This document shows positions 15,877 through 24,488 of a stretch of DNA of 64,000 nucleotides, in pieces. Numbering within the stretch: the stretch's first letter is position 1; the number at the start of each line of letters is the position of its first letter. The stretch lies in NCBI RefSeq assembly GCF_017876755.1, contig NZ_JAGIOO010000001.1:806001-870000 (forward strand), in the 5' to 3' direction. Under the pieces are notes generated by a model, which was given only the letters and a program-made list of their open reading frames with translations, had not been told where the DNA came from and did no database searches. The stretch comes from Crossiella equi. GTDB lineage: Bacteria > Actinomycetota > Actinomycetes > Mycobacteriales > Pseudonocardiaceae. Made by a program: the position numbers and the translations under genes.

Positions 15877-16194
15877 ATGAGCGAGGTGCACAACGCGACA
15901 ACCCTGTGGGTGCGGACCGGGACCTGGTGGGTCCGGGCCGACCAGATCGCGGCGGTGGGGGTGGAGGAGGTCTTCCACAGAGGCGGGCGGTTCAGCCTGC
16001 GCATCCAGCTCAGCGGTGTGGCCTGCGGTGAGGAGGTGCACGAGTTGCACCGGTTCACCGAGGAAACGCCCGCGCTCGCCTGTGCGGCCGCCATCACCGA
16101 GCGCGTGGCCACCTGGCGGTACGACCACGGGGTGTTGCACGTGGACGCCGCCGGTGAGGTGGTCACCACGGAGCTGGTGGCCCGCTCCCCGTAG
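15877..16194 (+). CDS. Hypothetical 105-residue protein
   Basis: The small protein starts MSEVHNATTLWVRTGTWW and reads as alternating strands (VRADQIAAVGVEEVFHRGGR, FSLRIQLSGVACGEEVHEL) with a final amphipathic helix and strand. I chose the ATG at 15877; an upstream start at 15790 would add 29 residues of low-complexity sequence. It looks like the small actinobacterial cytosolic proteins with a PH-like or split-barrel fold, but I recognise no family. No neighbour gives a hint about its role. Confidence 0.6.
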   Translation: MSEVHNATTLWVRTGTWWVRADQIAAVGVEEVFHRGGRFSLRIQLSGVACGEEVHELHRFTEETPALACAAAITERVATWRYDHGVLHVDAAGEVVTTELVARSP

Positions 16195-16197
16195 TCG

Positions 16198-16545
16198 TCA
16201 CGGGAGGAATACCGCGCCCACCGACTGGTTGTTGGCCTCGCCCGCGGAGGAGCTGGCCGCCGAGTTCGCGGGTACCCGGGTGCGATTGCGGAGACCGTCC
16301 GGGGCGTCCTTGCCGTAGCGGAGCGTCACGGCCACGTCACCGATCGCCTGGCCCCTGGTCGCGCCAGCCGGGGCGGTGAAGGTGACCTCGTTCAGGCGCG
16401 CCGAGGTGTCCACCCGTTGCTTGCCGTTGAAGGTCTGCTTGACCGCGCCGCGGGCGAGGGACCCAGCCGCTCCCCCGCCCGCGGCGCGGTGGTCACTCCC
16501 GCTCGCCGTGCTTGCCCGGGGCGGCGCTGCCGGTGTACTCGCCAA
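16198..16545 (-). CDS. Possible remnant of an exported protein gene
   Basis: An open stretch of 115 codons overlaps the 3' end of the Dabb gene by 53 bases. Only its distal part looks like protein (AVKQTFNGKQRVDTSARLN, VTFTAPAGATRGQAIGDVAV, RVPANSAASSSAGEANNQS), with the Gly/Thr/Ser-rich strand pattern of a secreted beta domain; the proximal 30 codons are low-complexity. It may be the C-terminal end of a lost gene or a small real gene with an unclear start. No family recognised. Confidence 0.35.
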   Translation of the reverse strand: MASTPAAPPRASTASGSDHRAAGGGAAGSLARGAVKQTFNGKQRVDTSARLNEVTFTAPAGATRGQAIGDVAVTLRYGKDAPDGLRNRTRVPANSAASSSAGEANNQSVGAVFLP

Positions 16546-16915
16546 GGTCCGAGACCAGCCGGGTCAGCTCCGGGTCGCTGTCGTAGCGCTTCTGGTGCAG
16601 CGCCGCGATCTTGGCCGCCATCTCCGGGTCCTCGTCGTCGGTGATGTCGTAGGAGCAGAACTTGTCCACCAGCGGCAGGCCGACGCGGTCGGTGTTGCGG
16701 TGCGCCGGGTGGACCAGGTACTCCCAGTAGCCCTCCAGGTCCTCGATGGCGAAGACCGCGCCCCACTCGTACTCGCCGCCGTGGTCGCGGCCCACGACGA
16801 AGTGCTTGACCGACGGGATCACGCGGCCCTGGTTGCGCAGGCTCTCCAGGGCCTCCTCCACCTGCTCCGGGGAGGCGTCGGCGCGGAGGGTGAGGCGGTT
16901 GCCGTGGTAGATCAT
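16493..16915 (-). CDS. Dabb (stress-responsive A/B barrel) domain protein
   Basis: A 140-residue protein from ATG 16913-16915, which overlaps the stop of the MFS gene. VEEALESLRNQGRVIPSVKH, FVVGRDHGGEYEWGAVFAIE and YLVHPAHRNTDRVGLP follow the Dabb pattern, a dimeric ferredoxin-like barrel. Family members include plant stress proteins, fungal and bacterial polyketide cyclases and small metabolite-binding proteins. Co-transcription with a drug/metabolite exporter and the adjacent large LuxR regulator suggest a conditional efflux or detoxification unit. Confidence 0.82.
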   Translation of the reverse strand: MIYHGNRLTLRADASPEQVEEALESLRNQGRVIPSVKHFVVGRDHGGEYEWGAVFAIEDLEGYWEYLVHPAHRNTDRVGLPLVDKFCSYDITDDEDPEMAAKIAALHQKRYDSDPELTRLVSDLGEYTGSAAPGKHGERE

Positions 16916-18024
16916 GACTTCTCCTTGGTGAGCAGGGCGACTGCGGCGCCCGCGGTGGTGGACGCGCCGGTCCAGATGAACGCGGCGGTGATGCCGACGC
17001 CCTCGACGAGCGGGGCGAGCACGAGTGGGGACAGGAACTGGCCGAGGAAGATCCCGGCCACCAGACCGCTGAGCACGCGGCCGCGGTGCCTCGGCGGGGC
17101 GAGAACGGCCAGGAGCAGGTTCAGGTGCGGGACGACCAGGCCGACGCCGATGCCGCCGACGAGCAGCCCGGCCACGATGCCCGCGACCGTGCCGGTACCG
17201 GCGGACAGCCAGCCGACGCCGAGCAGCGCCAGGCTCAGCGCGATGGAGGTGCGGGCGGGCAGCCGCAGCCGGGGGAAGAGCACGGCGCCGAGCGCGCTGG
17301 TGAGGGTACTGCCGGCGATCACCAGCCCGGTGCCCACCGGGCTGACGCCCAGCTGCGCCAACAGGAACGGCAGCTGCGTCGGCGCCATGTAGAACACCAG
17401 CGTGGCCACCAGGGCCAGCGCGTACACCCCCCAGACCGCGGGCGGCGGGCGGAAGCGCGTGGCGGGCGCGGGCTCGCGCGGCACGTCCCGGATCCCGGCG
17501 AAGGCGGCCAGGGCGAGCACCGCGGCCACCGAGTACAGCCAGAACGGGGCGCGCCAGCCGGTTTCGGCCAGCAGCCCGGCCAGTGGCAGGAACACGACAC
17601 CGCCGAGGCTGGCGAAGGCCTGCTGCCAGCCCAGGAACTCCGCCCGGCGCGGGCCGTCGAACCAGTCGGTGATCAGCGCGCCGACCGCGGTCATCACGCC
17701 GCCGACCGCGACCCCGAGCAGGGCCCGGGTGACCAGCAGGACGGTCAGGTCCTCGACCACCACCCCGGCCGTGCCGCTGACCGCGTAGAGCACGAGTGCG
17801 CCGGTCAGCAGTGGTCCGCGGCCCAGCCGGTCGGCCACGGCCCCGGCCAGGGGCGCGGTGACCGCGATGGCCAGCGAGGTGATGGTCAGGGCCAGCCGGA
17901 CCAGCGTGTCCGAGGCGTACACCGCGCTCATCGCGGGCAGGCTCGGCGCGATGATCGCCGCGGCCATGATCGTGAGCGAGGCCGAGGCGAGTGCGGTGCC
18001 CCGGGCCAGCGGTGTCGGCGTCAT
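16912..18024 (-). CDS. MFS transporter
   Basis: A 370-residue 12-segment (DHA1-like) permease with the motif-A loop GAVADRLGRGPLL after the second segment and the conserved VTRALLGVAVGGVM in the fourth. It probably exports a small molecule by proton antiport. It overlaps the Dabb gene (ATGA) and is divergent from the LuxR-family gene with only 65 bases between the starts, so that regulator is the likely controller. Confidence 0.88.
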   Translation of the reverse strand: MTPTPLARGTALASASLTIMAAAIIAPSLPAMSAVYASDTLVRLALTITSLAIAVTAPLAGAVADRLGRGPLLTGALVLYAVSGTAGVVVEDLTVLLVTRALLGVAVGGVMTAVGALITDWFDGPRRAEFLGWQQAFASLGGVVFLPLAGLLAETGWRAPFWLYSVAAVLALAAFAGIRDVPREPAPATRFRPPPAVWGVYALALVATLVFYMAPTQLPFLLAQLGVSPVGTGLVIAGSTLTSALGAVLFPRLRLPARTSIALSLALLGVGWLSAGTGTVAGIVAGLLVGGIGVGLVVPHLNLLLAVLAPPRHRGRVLSGLVAGIFLGQFLSPLVLAPLVEGVGITAAFIWTGASTTAGAAVALLTKEKS

Positions 18025-18033
18025 GACCCAAGA

Positions 18034-18047
18034 CTGCTGGTCAGCAG
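18034..18047. promoter_or_regulatory. Palindrome in the MFS/LuxR divergent promoter
   Basis: CTGCTG-GT-CAGCAG, six-base arms, lies 10 bases upstream of the MFS start and 43 upstream of the LuxR GTG. A possible operator for either gene. Confidence 0.3.
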
Positions 18048-18089
18048 GCCGCGTTCGCGTCGGTAGGACTTACCTAGGTTGCGGTTACA

Positions 18090-20675
18090 GTGGCGCCCGT
18101 GCGCACTTCTCCGCTGGTGGGCAGGCAGGAGGAGATCCGCTGCCTGGACGGTCTGCTCGGTGCCGCGGCGCAGGGGCGCGGCGGTGTGCTCGTGCTGCGC
18201 GGCGAGCCCGGGATCGGCAAGACCGCGCTGCTCGGCCACGTCCGCGAGGCACCGGGTTTCCGGGTGGTCGAGGCCTCCGGGGTGGAGTTCGAGACCGAGC
18301 TGGCCTTCGCCGCCCTGCACCAGCTGTGCGTACCGCTGCTGGCCCACCTCGACGAGCTGGACGCCCGGCACCAGGCGGCGCTGCGGGTGGCCTTCGGGCT
18401 CGCCGACGGGGCGCCGGACGTCTTCCGCATCGGCCTGGCCGCCCTGGAGCTGCTGGCCGCGGCCGCCCGCGAGCAGCCGCTGCTGTGCGTGGTGGACGAC
18501 GCCCACTGGCTGGACGCGGAGTCGGTGAAGGTGCTGTCGTTCCTGGCCCGGCGGGTGGTGGCCGAACCGGTCGCGCTGGTCTTCGGCACCCGGCACGGCC
18601 TGGCCGAGCTGCCCGCGCTGTCCCTGTCCGGGCTGACCGAGGCGGAGGCCCGCACGCTGGTCACCGCCACCCTGGACGAGGCGGTGCGCGACCGCGTGCT
18701 GGCCGAGGCGCGCGGGAACCCGTTGGCACTGCTGGAGCTCCCCGGCGCGGGCGGCTTCGAGCTGCCGCCCTCCACCACGGTGACCCAGCGCATCGAGCGC
18801 GGTTTCCAGGCCAGGCTGGCCGGGCTGCCGCCCGAGTCCCGGCGGCTGCTGGTGGTGGCCAGTGCCGAGCCGACCGGTGATCCCGGGCTGTTCTGGGCCG
18901 CGGTGGCGCACCTGGGCATCCGGGCGGGCGGGGACACCGCGGGCCTGGTCACCTTCGGCACCCGGGTCCGGTTCTGCCACCCGCTGGCGCGGTCCGCGGT
19001 CTACCGGGCGGCCACGCCGGAGGAGCGCCGGGCAGCGCACCAGGCGCTGGCCGAGGTCACCAACCCGGTCACCGACCCCGACCGCCGGGCCTGGCACCGC
19101 GCGGAGGCGCTGACCGCCCCGGACGAGGCGGTCGCGGCCGAGCTGGTGGTGGCGGCCGACCGCGCCCTGGCCCGGGGCGGGGCGGCGGCCGCGGCGGCGT
19201 TCCTGGAACGGGCGGCCGCGCTGTCGGCCGACCGGGGCCCGCGCACCGAGCGCACGCTGGCCGCCGCCGAGGCCAAGCTGACCGCGGGCGCGGCCGACGC
19301 GGCGGCGGAGCTGGCCACCACCCTGGACTCCGACGACGTCCGCACGCTGCTGCTGCGCGGCCGGATCGCCTTCGCCCAGGGCGGGCGCGACGGCGCGGAG
19401 CTGATGACCACCGCCGCCCACCGGCTGACCGACCCGGTCGCCGCCCGCGACTGCTTCCTGGACGCGCTGGAGATGGGCCTGGCGGTCGGCCGGGCCGCCG
19501 GGGTCCTGGACACCGTGCTGACCGAGGCGCGCCAGGCCCCGCCCGCGCCCGCGCCGGACGTGCTGGACGCCTTGGTACGGCTGAGCTCGGACGGACACCG
19601 GGCGGCGGGCCCGCTGCTGCGCCGGGTGCTCGCCGAGGACGCCCTGTGGCAGCGCAGGCCCGCGCTGGCCACCGTGGTCGCGGGCGAGCTGTGGGACCTG
19701 CCCGCGCACCGCCGGATCACCGAGTGGCTGCTGGCGGCCGGGCGGGACAGCGGTTCACCGTGGCTGCTGCGGCTGGCGCTGGCTCAGCAGGGTGTGGGCG
19801 CGGCGCACACCGGGAACCTGACCGCCGCGCTGGCCGCGGTCGCCGAGGAGGAGGCCATCGCGGACGCCTTCGGCGACCCGCCGATGCGCTACGCCCGCCT
19901 GCACCTGGCGGCGTTGCGCGGTCGCCGGGACGAGGTGCTGCACCTGGTCGAGACCGCCCGCACGGGCACCGGCCAGCTGGTGGCGAACGCGCACTGGGCG
20001 GCCGCGGTGGTGCACAACGCGCACGGCGACTACCCAGCGGCCTTGGCCGCGGCCCGCCAGGCCACCGAGCCCGGGGACCTGTACCTGGCGGGTGTGGCCC
20101 TGCCGGAGCTGGTGGAGGCGGCGGTGCGCTGCGGCGAGCACGAGGCGGCGGCCACCGCGGTGCGGGACCTGGCCGCCCGCGCCGAGGCGAGCGGCACCAC
20201 CTGGGCCCGCAGCACCGCGGCCCGCACCCGCGCCCTGCTCGCGGGCGGCGAGGCGGACTACCGCGAGTCGGTGGAGCTGCCGGACGTACCGGCCCCGCAC
20301 CACGCCCGCTCCCGGCTGCTCTACGGCGAGTGGCTGCGCCGGGAGGGCAGGCGCAAGGACGCCCGGCAGCAGCTGCGGGCCGCCCACGAGACCTTCGCGG
20401 ACCTGGGCCTGACCGCCTTCGCCGACCGCGCCGCCACCGAGCTGCGCGCCACCGGCGAACAGGCCCGCCCGCGCACCGCGTCGGCTTTCGACACCCTCAC
20501 CGCCCAGGAGACGCACATCTGCCGCCTGGTCGCGACGGGGGCCACGTCCAAGGAGGTGGCGGCGCGGCTGTTCCTGAGTCCGCGCACCGTGGAGGCGCAC
20601 CTGCGCAACGTCTTCCGCAAGCTGGGCATCAGCTCCCGGCGCGAGCTGCGGGACACCGGGCGGTTCCCGGTCTGA
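18090..20675 (+). CDS. Large ATP-binding LuxR-family (LAL) transcriptional regulator
   Basis: An 861-residue protein. The N-terminal AAA/STAND module has Walker A GEPGIGKT (38-45) and Walker B LLCVVDDAHW (about 130-139). A long helical middle region (TPR-like) follows, and the C-terminal GerE helix-turn-helix reads LTAQETHICRLVATGATSKE and then RTVEAHLRNVFRKL. LAL regulators are actinomycete pathway activators of MalT type. I chose GTG 18090; GTG 18099 is possible. It is divergent from the MFS-Dabb operon, its most likely target. Confidence 0.92.
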   Translation: MAPVRTSPLVGRQEEIRCLDGLLGAAAQGRGGVLVLRGEPGIGKTALLGHVREAPGFRVVEASGVEFETELAFAALHQLCVPLLAHLDELDARHQAALRVAFGLADGAPDVFRIGLAALELLAAAAREQPLLCVVDDAHWLDAESVKVLSFLARRVVAEPVALVFGTRHGLAELPALSLSGLTEAEARTLVTATLDEAVRDRVLAEARGNPLALLELPGAGGFELPPSTTVTQRIERGFQARLAGLPPESRRLLVVASAEPTGDPGLFWAAVAHLGIRAGGDTAGLVTFGTRVRFCHPLARSAVYRAATPEERRAAHQALAEVTNPVTDPDRRAWHRAEALTAPDEAVAAELVVAADRALARGGAAAAAAFLERAAALSADRGPRTERTLAAAEAKLTAGAADAAAELATTLDSDDVRTLLLRGRIAFAQGGRDGAELMTTAAHRLTDPVAARDCFLDALEMGLAVGRAAGVLDTVLTEARQAPPAPAPDVLDALVRLSSDGHRAAGPLLRRVLAEDALWQRRPALATVVAGELWDLPAHRRITEWLLAAGRDSGSPWLLRLALAQQGVGAAHTGNLTAALAAVAEEEAIADAFGDPPMRYARLHLAALRGRRDEVLHLVETARTGTGQLVANAHWAAAVVHNAHGDYPAALAAARQATEPGDLYLAGVALPELVEAAVRCGEHEAAATAVRDLAARAEASGTTWARSTAARTRALLAGGEADYRESVELPDVPAPHHARSRLLYGEWLRREGRRKDARQQLRAAHETFADLGLTAFADRAATELRATGEQARPRTASAFDTLTAQETHICRLVATGATSKEVAARLFLSPRTVEAHLRNVFRKLGISSRRELRDTGRFPV

Positions 20676-20973
20676 GCGTCCGGGCCAGGTGCTCCTGGCA
20701 GCGCGCGTGCCGGAACTGGCAGGCCCCTCCGGCCTGGCGCAGCACCATCCTCCCGACGGCTCCGCGACGGGCCGGAGCTCACCCCACTCGCGGAATCCGG
20801 TTGTACGGAGAAGTCGGCTTCACAGGACCTGGGACAGGTCGCGGCGGTTCGGGCTCAACGGGATCGGCTCCTCGGCTCATCGGCGGCTCTGGTGTGCTGC
20901 CAGCTTCACGCGCGCGGGAGCGGGTGACGAGTCCTCGTCCGGGAAACGACGCCGGGCTGTCGTTCCCCGGATG
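20676..20973. other. Intergenic stretch without clear features
   Basis: Between the ends of the convergent LuxR and AraC genes. I see no convincing gene, hairpin or repeat here. Confidence 0.5.
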
Positions 20974-22020
20974 TCAGCCGTGGACGGTCTGGGACGGGGT
21001 GCGGCCGTACTCGGCCCGGTAGTACTCGGCGAAGCGTCCCAGGTGGACGAAGCCCCAGCGGTGGGCGACGTCGGTGATGGTGCCCTCGGCCCGCCCCTGG
21101 GCGACCGCGAGCAGCTCGTCGTGGGCCTGGGCCAAGCGGACCCGGCGCAGGTGCGCCAGCGGCGTGGTGCCGAGCTGCTCCCGGAAACCGCGTTGCAGCT
21201 GGCGCACGCTCAGGTTGGCCGCGGCCGCGATATCCGCCACGGAGATCGGTTCGTGCGCGTGGTCCTCGCAGTAGAGCGCCGCCCGGCGCAGCGCACCCGG
21301 CGGCACCGAGTTCGCGCCCCGGCCCAGCAGGTCGGTCAGCGTGTGCGGCTGGGTGTCCAACAAGGACTGGACCAGCACCTGCTCGAAGTGGGCCAGCGCC
21401 AGCGGGGACTGGGCCATCAGCACGGACTGCGCGGGATCGGCCCAGGTGTTGGCCAGCCGCAGCCACGCCTCGGTGGCCGGGGCGCGGGCCTGGAGCTCCG
21501 GCTCGAACTCCAGCGGCCCGCGCGGTTCGTCACCCAGCCGCGTCCGCAGCGCCTGGGCGACCAGCTCGGGCGGCAGGACCAGGTACCGGATCCGGGTACC
21601 GGGGGCCAGGAGCTGGGAAAAACGGCATTCCGGGCGCTGGATCGTGCTGACCGACACCAGCTCGCGACCGTCCATGGTGAACCGCGACGCCCCGGCCACC
21701 GCCACCCGCACCACGTACCCGTCCGCGCGGCCGGTGCCGTGCAGCTCGTAGGCGGAGTCGCTGGCGAACTCGGTGAGCGAGGTGCCGTACGTGGCGTTGG
21801 TGGTGCCGTGCGAACCACCGAAGTAGGTGACCCAGAACCGGGCAGACCGGGCGGTGGGCGAGTGCACCCGCACCGGCTCCGGGCCGCCGTAGTCTTCGTA
21901 CATCGCCCGCAGTGTCTCGAAGTCCGCGCCCGTCATCAGCCGTCTGACGCCGTGCACCAGCTCACCCGCACTCATCGTCACCGGTTCTACACCGAACGGT
22001 CCACTCCCGGCGAGGACCAT
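20974..22020 (-). CDS. AraC-family transcriptional regulator
   Basis: A 348-residue regulator. The first about 200 residues form an AraC-like ligand-binding domain with a beta core (YVVRVAVAGASRFTMDGREL), and the last 100 carry two helix-turn-helix motifs: ISVADIAAAANLSVRQLQRG and ITDVAHRWGFVHLGRFAEYY. The start may be ATG 22018-22020 or ATG 21973-21975 (MSAGELVHG). No operon partner; the opposite-strand toxin fragment starts just beyond its 5' end, which hints that its original divergent neighbour was replaced. Confidence 0.88.
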   Translation of the reverse strand: MVLAGSGPFGVEPVTMSAGELVHGVRRLMTGADFETLRAMYEDYGGPEPVRVHSPTARSARFWVTYFGGSHGTTNATYGTSLTEFASDSAYELHGTGRADGYVVRVAVAGASRFTMDGRELVSVSTIQRPECRFSQLLAPGTRIRYLVLPPELVAQALRTRLGDEPRGPLEFEPELQARAPATEAWLRLANTWADPAQSVLMAQSPLALAHFEQVLVQSLLDTQPHTLTDLLGRGANSVPPGALRRAALYCEDHAHEPISVADIAAAANLSVRQLQRGFREQLGTTPLAHLRRVRLAQAHDELLAVAQGRAEGTITDVAHRWGFVHLGRFAEYYRAEYGRTPSQTVHG

Positions 22021-22028
22021 CGGGGTAG

Positions 22029-22328
22029 TGCGCCGACCGTGGCGTTGATCTCCTGCCCGCGCGGAGCGGCCTCCCGGGAACCGAACTGCTCGGCGCCGGT
22101 TCCACCGACGTCCACGCCCCGGGGCCGAATGGCGAGTACATCGCGGTCGGCGGGCCCGCCGAGGGAGCCACCCCGGACACGATGCGGCGGCTGAACATCC
22201 TGAAGTGGTGTGCCGATGAGAAGGAGGTCGGCTCGATCGCGTACTTCGTGGAGGGCACGAACCCAGCCCTGCTGGAGAGGGCCGCTAGGCTGCTCGGCGC
22301 CGACAATGTCCGCACTTTCACCGGGTAG
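22029..22328 (+). pseudogene. Orphan C-terminal toxin-like domain (polymorphic toxin type)
   Basis: After a TAG at 22026 the frame stays open for about 99 codons without an ATG/GTG/TTG start and ends at TAG 22326-22328. It reads LLGAGSTDVHAPGPNGEYIA, VGGPAEGATPDTMRRLNILK and VGSIAYFVEGTNPALLERA, ending LLGADNVRTFTG. The block (D-V, then a VGGPA strand, then a KLxxLK-type helix, then AYFxEGT and LGxxNV) resembles the C-terminal domain of contact-dependent and other polymorphic toxins. With no N-terminal delivery region it looks like a displaced cassette, with the 196-residue gene six bases downstream as its immunity gene. Confidence 0.5.
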
Positions 22329-22334
22329 GCAGCT

Positions 22335-22925
22335 GTGTCCGACGGATTTGTACGCCTCTACCAACACGGCTGGAACGCCGACCGGGCCGAACAGCGGGTC
22401 GCCTCGCTGGACCGGTCCGGGCTGCGCCTGGGCCACCCGGCCACTGGCCGGATCACGGCCCTGAACGAGGACGGCCAGGTCGAACTGCACCGTGACGCCC
22501 TCCTGGCCGAGCTGGCCAAGGCCGACGGCGACGACGGCCTGCTCTTCCAGTACTGGCTGCACGACGCCGAGGACGAGGACACCGACGTCGCCTGCATCGT
22601 CGCGGCCGAGGCCCCGGGCCTGGTCAGCGAGGACTTCGCCGTCGACGGCCTGGGCCGCGAGGAGCAGGACCGCGTCTTCCGCCTGGTGGCCGCGGAGTTC
22701 CGCGACACCGAGGACGACAAGGTCGCCCTGATCGTCGACCGGCGCGGCGTCACCGCCGAGGTGGACTGGCTCCAGGTGCTGCTCGGCACCGCCAAGCTGG
22801 ACAGCCTGCCCACCGCGCTGGCGCTGCCCGCCGACGTGGTCGAACGGCACCCGGAACTGGCCCGCGTGCCGTTCCAGGCGCAGGACGACTTCCTGGTCCA
22901 CGACCCCGAGGGCCTGCTCGGCTGA
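22335..22925 (+). CDS. Putative immunity protein of the adjacent toxin fragment
   Basis: A 196-residue acidic cytosolic protein with GTG start, six bases after the toxin-like stop. Sequence: MSDGFVRLYQHGWNADRAEQ, a strongly acidic middle (AKADGDDGLLFQYWLHDAED) and LIVDRRGVTAEVDWLQVLLG near the end. It has no signal peptide, membrane segment or catalytic motif that I recognise. Acidic, single-domain, directly downstream of a toxin C-terminus is the usual immunity-gene arrangement, so the role is inferred from context. A 28-base palindrome follows it. Confidence 0.5.
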   Translation: MSDGFVRLYQHGWNADRAEQRVASLDRSGLRLGHPATGRITALNEDGQVELHRDALLAELAKADGDDGLLFQYWLHDAEDEDTDVACIVAAEAPGLVSEDFAVDGLGREEQDRVFRLVAAEFRDTEDDKVALIVDRRGVTAEVDWLQVLLGTAKLDSLPTALALPADVVERHPELARVPFQAQDDFLVHDPEGLLG

Positions 22926-22938
22926 GCGCCGCGTGACA

Positions 22939-22966
22939 GGCCGGGCACTCCGCGGAGTGCCCGGCC
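22939..22966. terminator. 28-base perfect palindrome, bidirectional terminator
   Basis: GGCCGGGCACTCCG joined directly to its complement (14-base arms, no spacer), between the immunity-like gene (+) and a small membrane-protein gene (-). In RNA it gives a 12-base stem with a four-base loop. Confidence 0.65.
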
Positions 22967-22972
22967 CGCTGC

Positions 22973-23089
22973 TCAGTCCAGCGGCGGCGTGCGGTCCGCG
23001 ATCCGGACGCACCAGAACGCGAACACGATCATCGCGACGATCGAGAGCGCCCAGCCCACCACGAACGCGATGAGTTCGAAACCGGACAT
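22973..23089 (-). CDS. 38-residue single-span membrane protein
   Basis: Short frame from ATG 23087-23089: MSGFELIAFVVGWALSIVAM, then IVFAFWCVRIADRTPPLD. One clear transmembrane helix (residues about 6-28) with a charged C-terminal tail. A GTG precedes the ATG directly. Small single-span proteins of this kind are common and often unannotated; the adjacent terminator on one side and an unrelated antiporter gene behind give little functional hint. Confidence 0.55.
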   Translation of the reverse strand: MSGFELIAFVVGWALSIVAMIVFAFWCVRIADRTPPLD

Positions 23090-23181
23090 CACCAACCCCC
23101 CTCCCCCTGTCCCCCTCCCTGGGAAACACCTCCGAGGCTAGCCGTCCCGGGCAACCTCCGCACCGCCGTCCCGGGCACCCC

Positions 23182-24444
23182 CTACCCGCGCTTCTCCGGC
23201 CGGGTCAGCAGGAAGGTCACCGGTTTCGCGCCGAGCCCGTGCAGCACCACGCTGCCCAGCACACACGTGACGGTGACCAGCAGGATGGTGTCTGCGGCCG
23301 GGCCCACCGGCAGCCGGTTGAAGGCCAGCAGCCCGAACACGATCGAGGTGGTACCGCGCGGGCCGAGCACGCCGATCAGCACGCGTTCCCGACCGGACAG
23401 CCCCGAACCGCCCAGGGCCAGCAGGACCGGGAGCAGGCGGATCACGGTGAGGGCGGCCGCGCAGAAGACCAGGGCCTGCCACGGCACGTCGTCGGAGAAG
23501 GCCAGCACGGCCGCGATGCCGACCACGAACCACATGGTCATGGTCAGCAGGGTGGTGGCGTCCTCCAGCAGGTGCAGGTCCTTGGTCAGCGCGTCGTCAC
23601 GGATCTCGGTGCGGTCGCCCGGGTGGGTGCGCAGGCCCCGGGCCTTGTGCAGGCGGTGCACGTACCGGAAGGCGACGCCGCAGACGAAGGAGGCGACGAA
23701 GCCGTTGCCGTCCACGGCCACGGTCGCGGTGTAGGTGAGCAGTGGGATCAGCAGCACCGCCACCCGCGCGGACTGCGGGCTCACCCACCCGGCCTGGTGC
23801 GCGCGGGCCAGCAGCCAGGCCAGCACGGTGCCCAGCACCACCCCGGCGACAACCGCTTTGAACGCGTGCGGCAGGGCGGTGGCCAGGGCGTCCAGCGGGG
23901 TGCGCTCCTGGGTGTCGTCACCCGCCAGGACCAGGGCGAACAGGAACAGCGGGGAGACGATGCCGTCGTTGTAGCCGCTCTCCACGTTCAACGTGCTGCG
24001 CACCCGCATGGACAGCGCCCGGTCACGCACCAACCGTTCGGCCGGGGCGAAGTCGGTCGGCACGGTGATGCCCGCGATCAACACCAGCACCGGCCACGGC
24101 AGGTCCGGGAACAGCGCCCACCCGAGCAGCACGGCCAACAGCAGGCTCAACGGCAGCGCGACGAACAGCACCCGCGCCACCAGACCGGGGTAACCACCCC
24201 ACAACCGCCCGCCACGCACCTCGGTGGCATCGACGAACAGCAGCACCGCCAGGATGATCTCCGCCGCCAGCTGCACCGACTCGGTGTTCAGCACGGCCTC
24301 GATGGACTCGTCGTTGAGCAGCCCGACCCCGAGCCCCACCAGCACCATGACCACCGGGGCGCCGATGTTCCACCGGTCCAGCCGGGCCGCCGCCAACGAG
24401 CGCGCCACGATCGCGAGCGCGGCCACGAGCAACATCGAGTTCAT
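23182..24444 (-). CDS. Cation:proton antiporter (CPA1/NhaP-like)
   Basis: A 420-residue membrane protein from ATG 24442-24444, with about 12 hydrophobic segments. LLFVDATEVRGGRLW, GITVPTDFAPAERLVRD and NVESGYNDGIVSPLFLFALV carry the acidic residues typical of the ion-binding core (the ND pair in GYNDG). A cytosolic hydrophilic loop (HPGDRTEIRDDALTKD) precedes the last segments. It likely exchanges Na+ or K+ for protons across the membrane in pH or salt homeostasis. Monocistronic. Confidence 0.88.
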   Translation of the reverse strand: MNSMLLVAALAIVARSLAAARLDRWNIGAPVVMVLVGLGVGLLNDESIEAVLNTESVQLAAEIILAVLLFVDATEVRGGRLWGGYPGLVARVLFVALPLSLLLAVLLGWALFPDLPWPVLVLIAGITVPTDFAPAERLVRDRALSMRVRSTLNVESGYNDGIVSPLFLFALVLAGDDTQERTPLDALATALPHAFKAVVAGVVLGTVLAWLLARAHQAGWVSPQSARVAVLLIPLLTYTATVAVDGNGFVASFVCGVAFRYVHRLHKARGLRTHPGDRTEIRDDALTKDLHLLEDATTLLTMTMWFVVGIAAVLAFSDDVPWQALVFCAAALTVIRLLPVLLALGGSGLSGRERVLIGVLGPRGTTSIVFGLLAFNRLPVGPAADTILLVTVTCVLGSVVLHGLGAKPVTFLLTRPEKRG

Positions 24445-24488
24445 GGCCCCATCCTCACCCAGCCCCGCCAGGCCACCAGGACACGCCG

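Noticed and set aside
18090-20675. LAL regulator as pathway activator of a large biosynthetic cluster
   Set aside because: No PKS, NRPS or other large biosynthetic genes lie around it; the divergent MFS-Dabb operon is the only plausible neighbour target.
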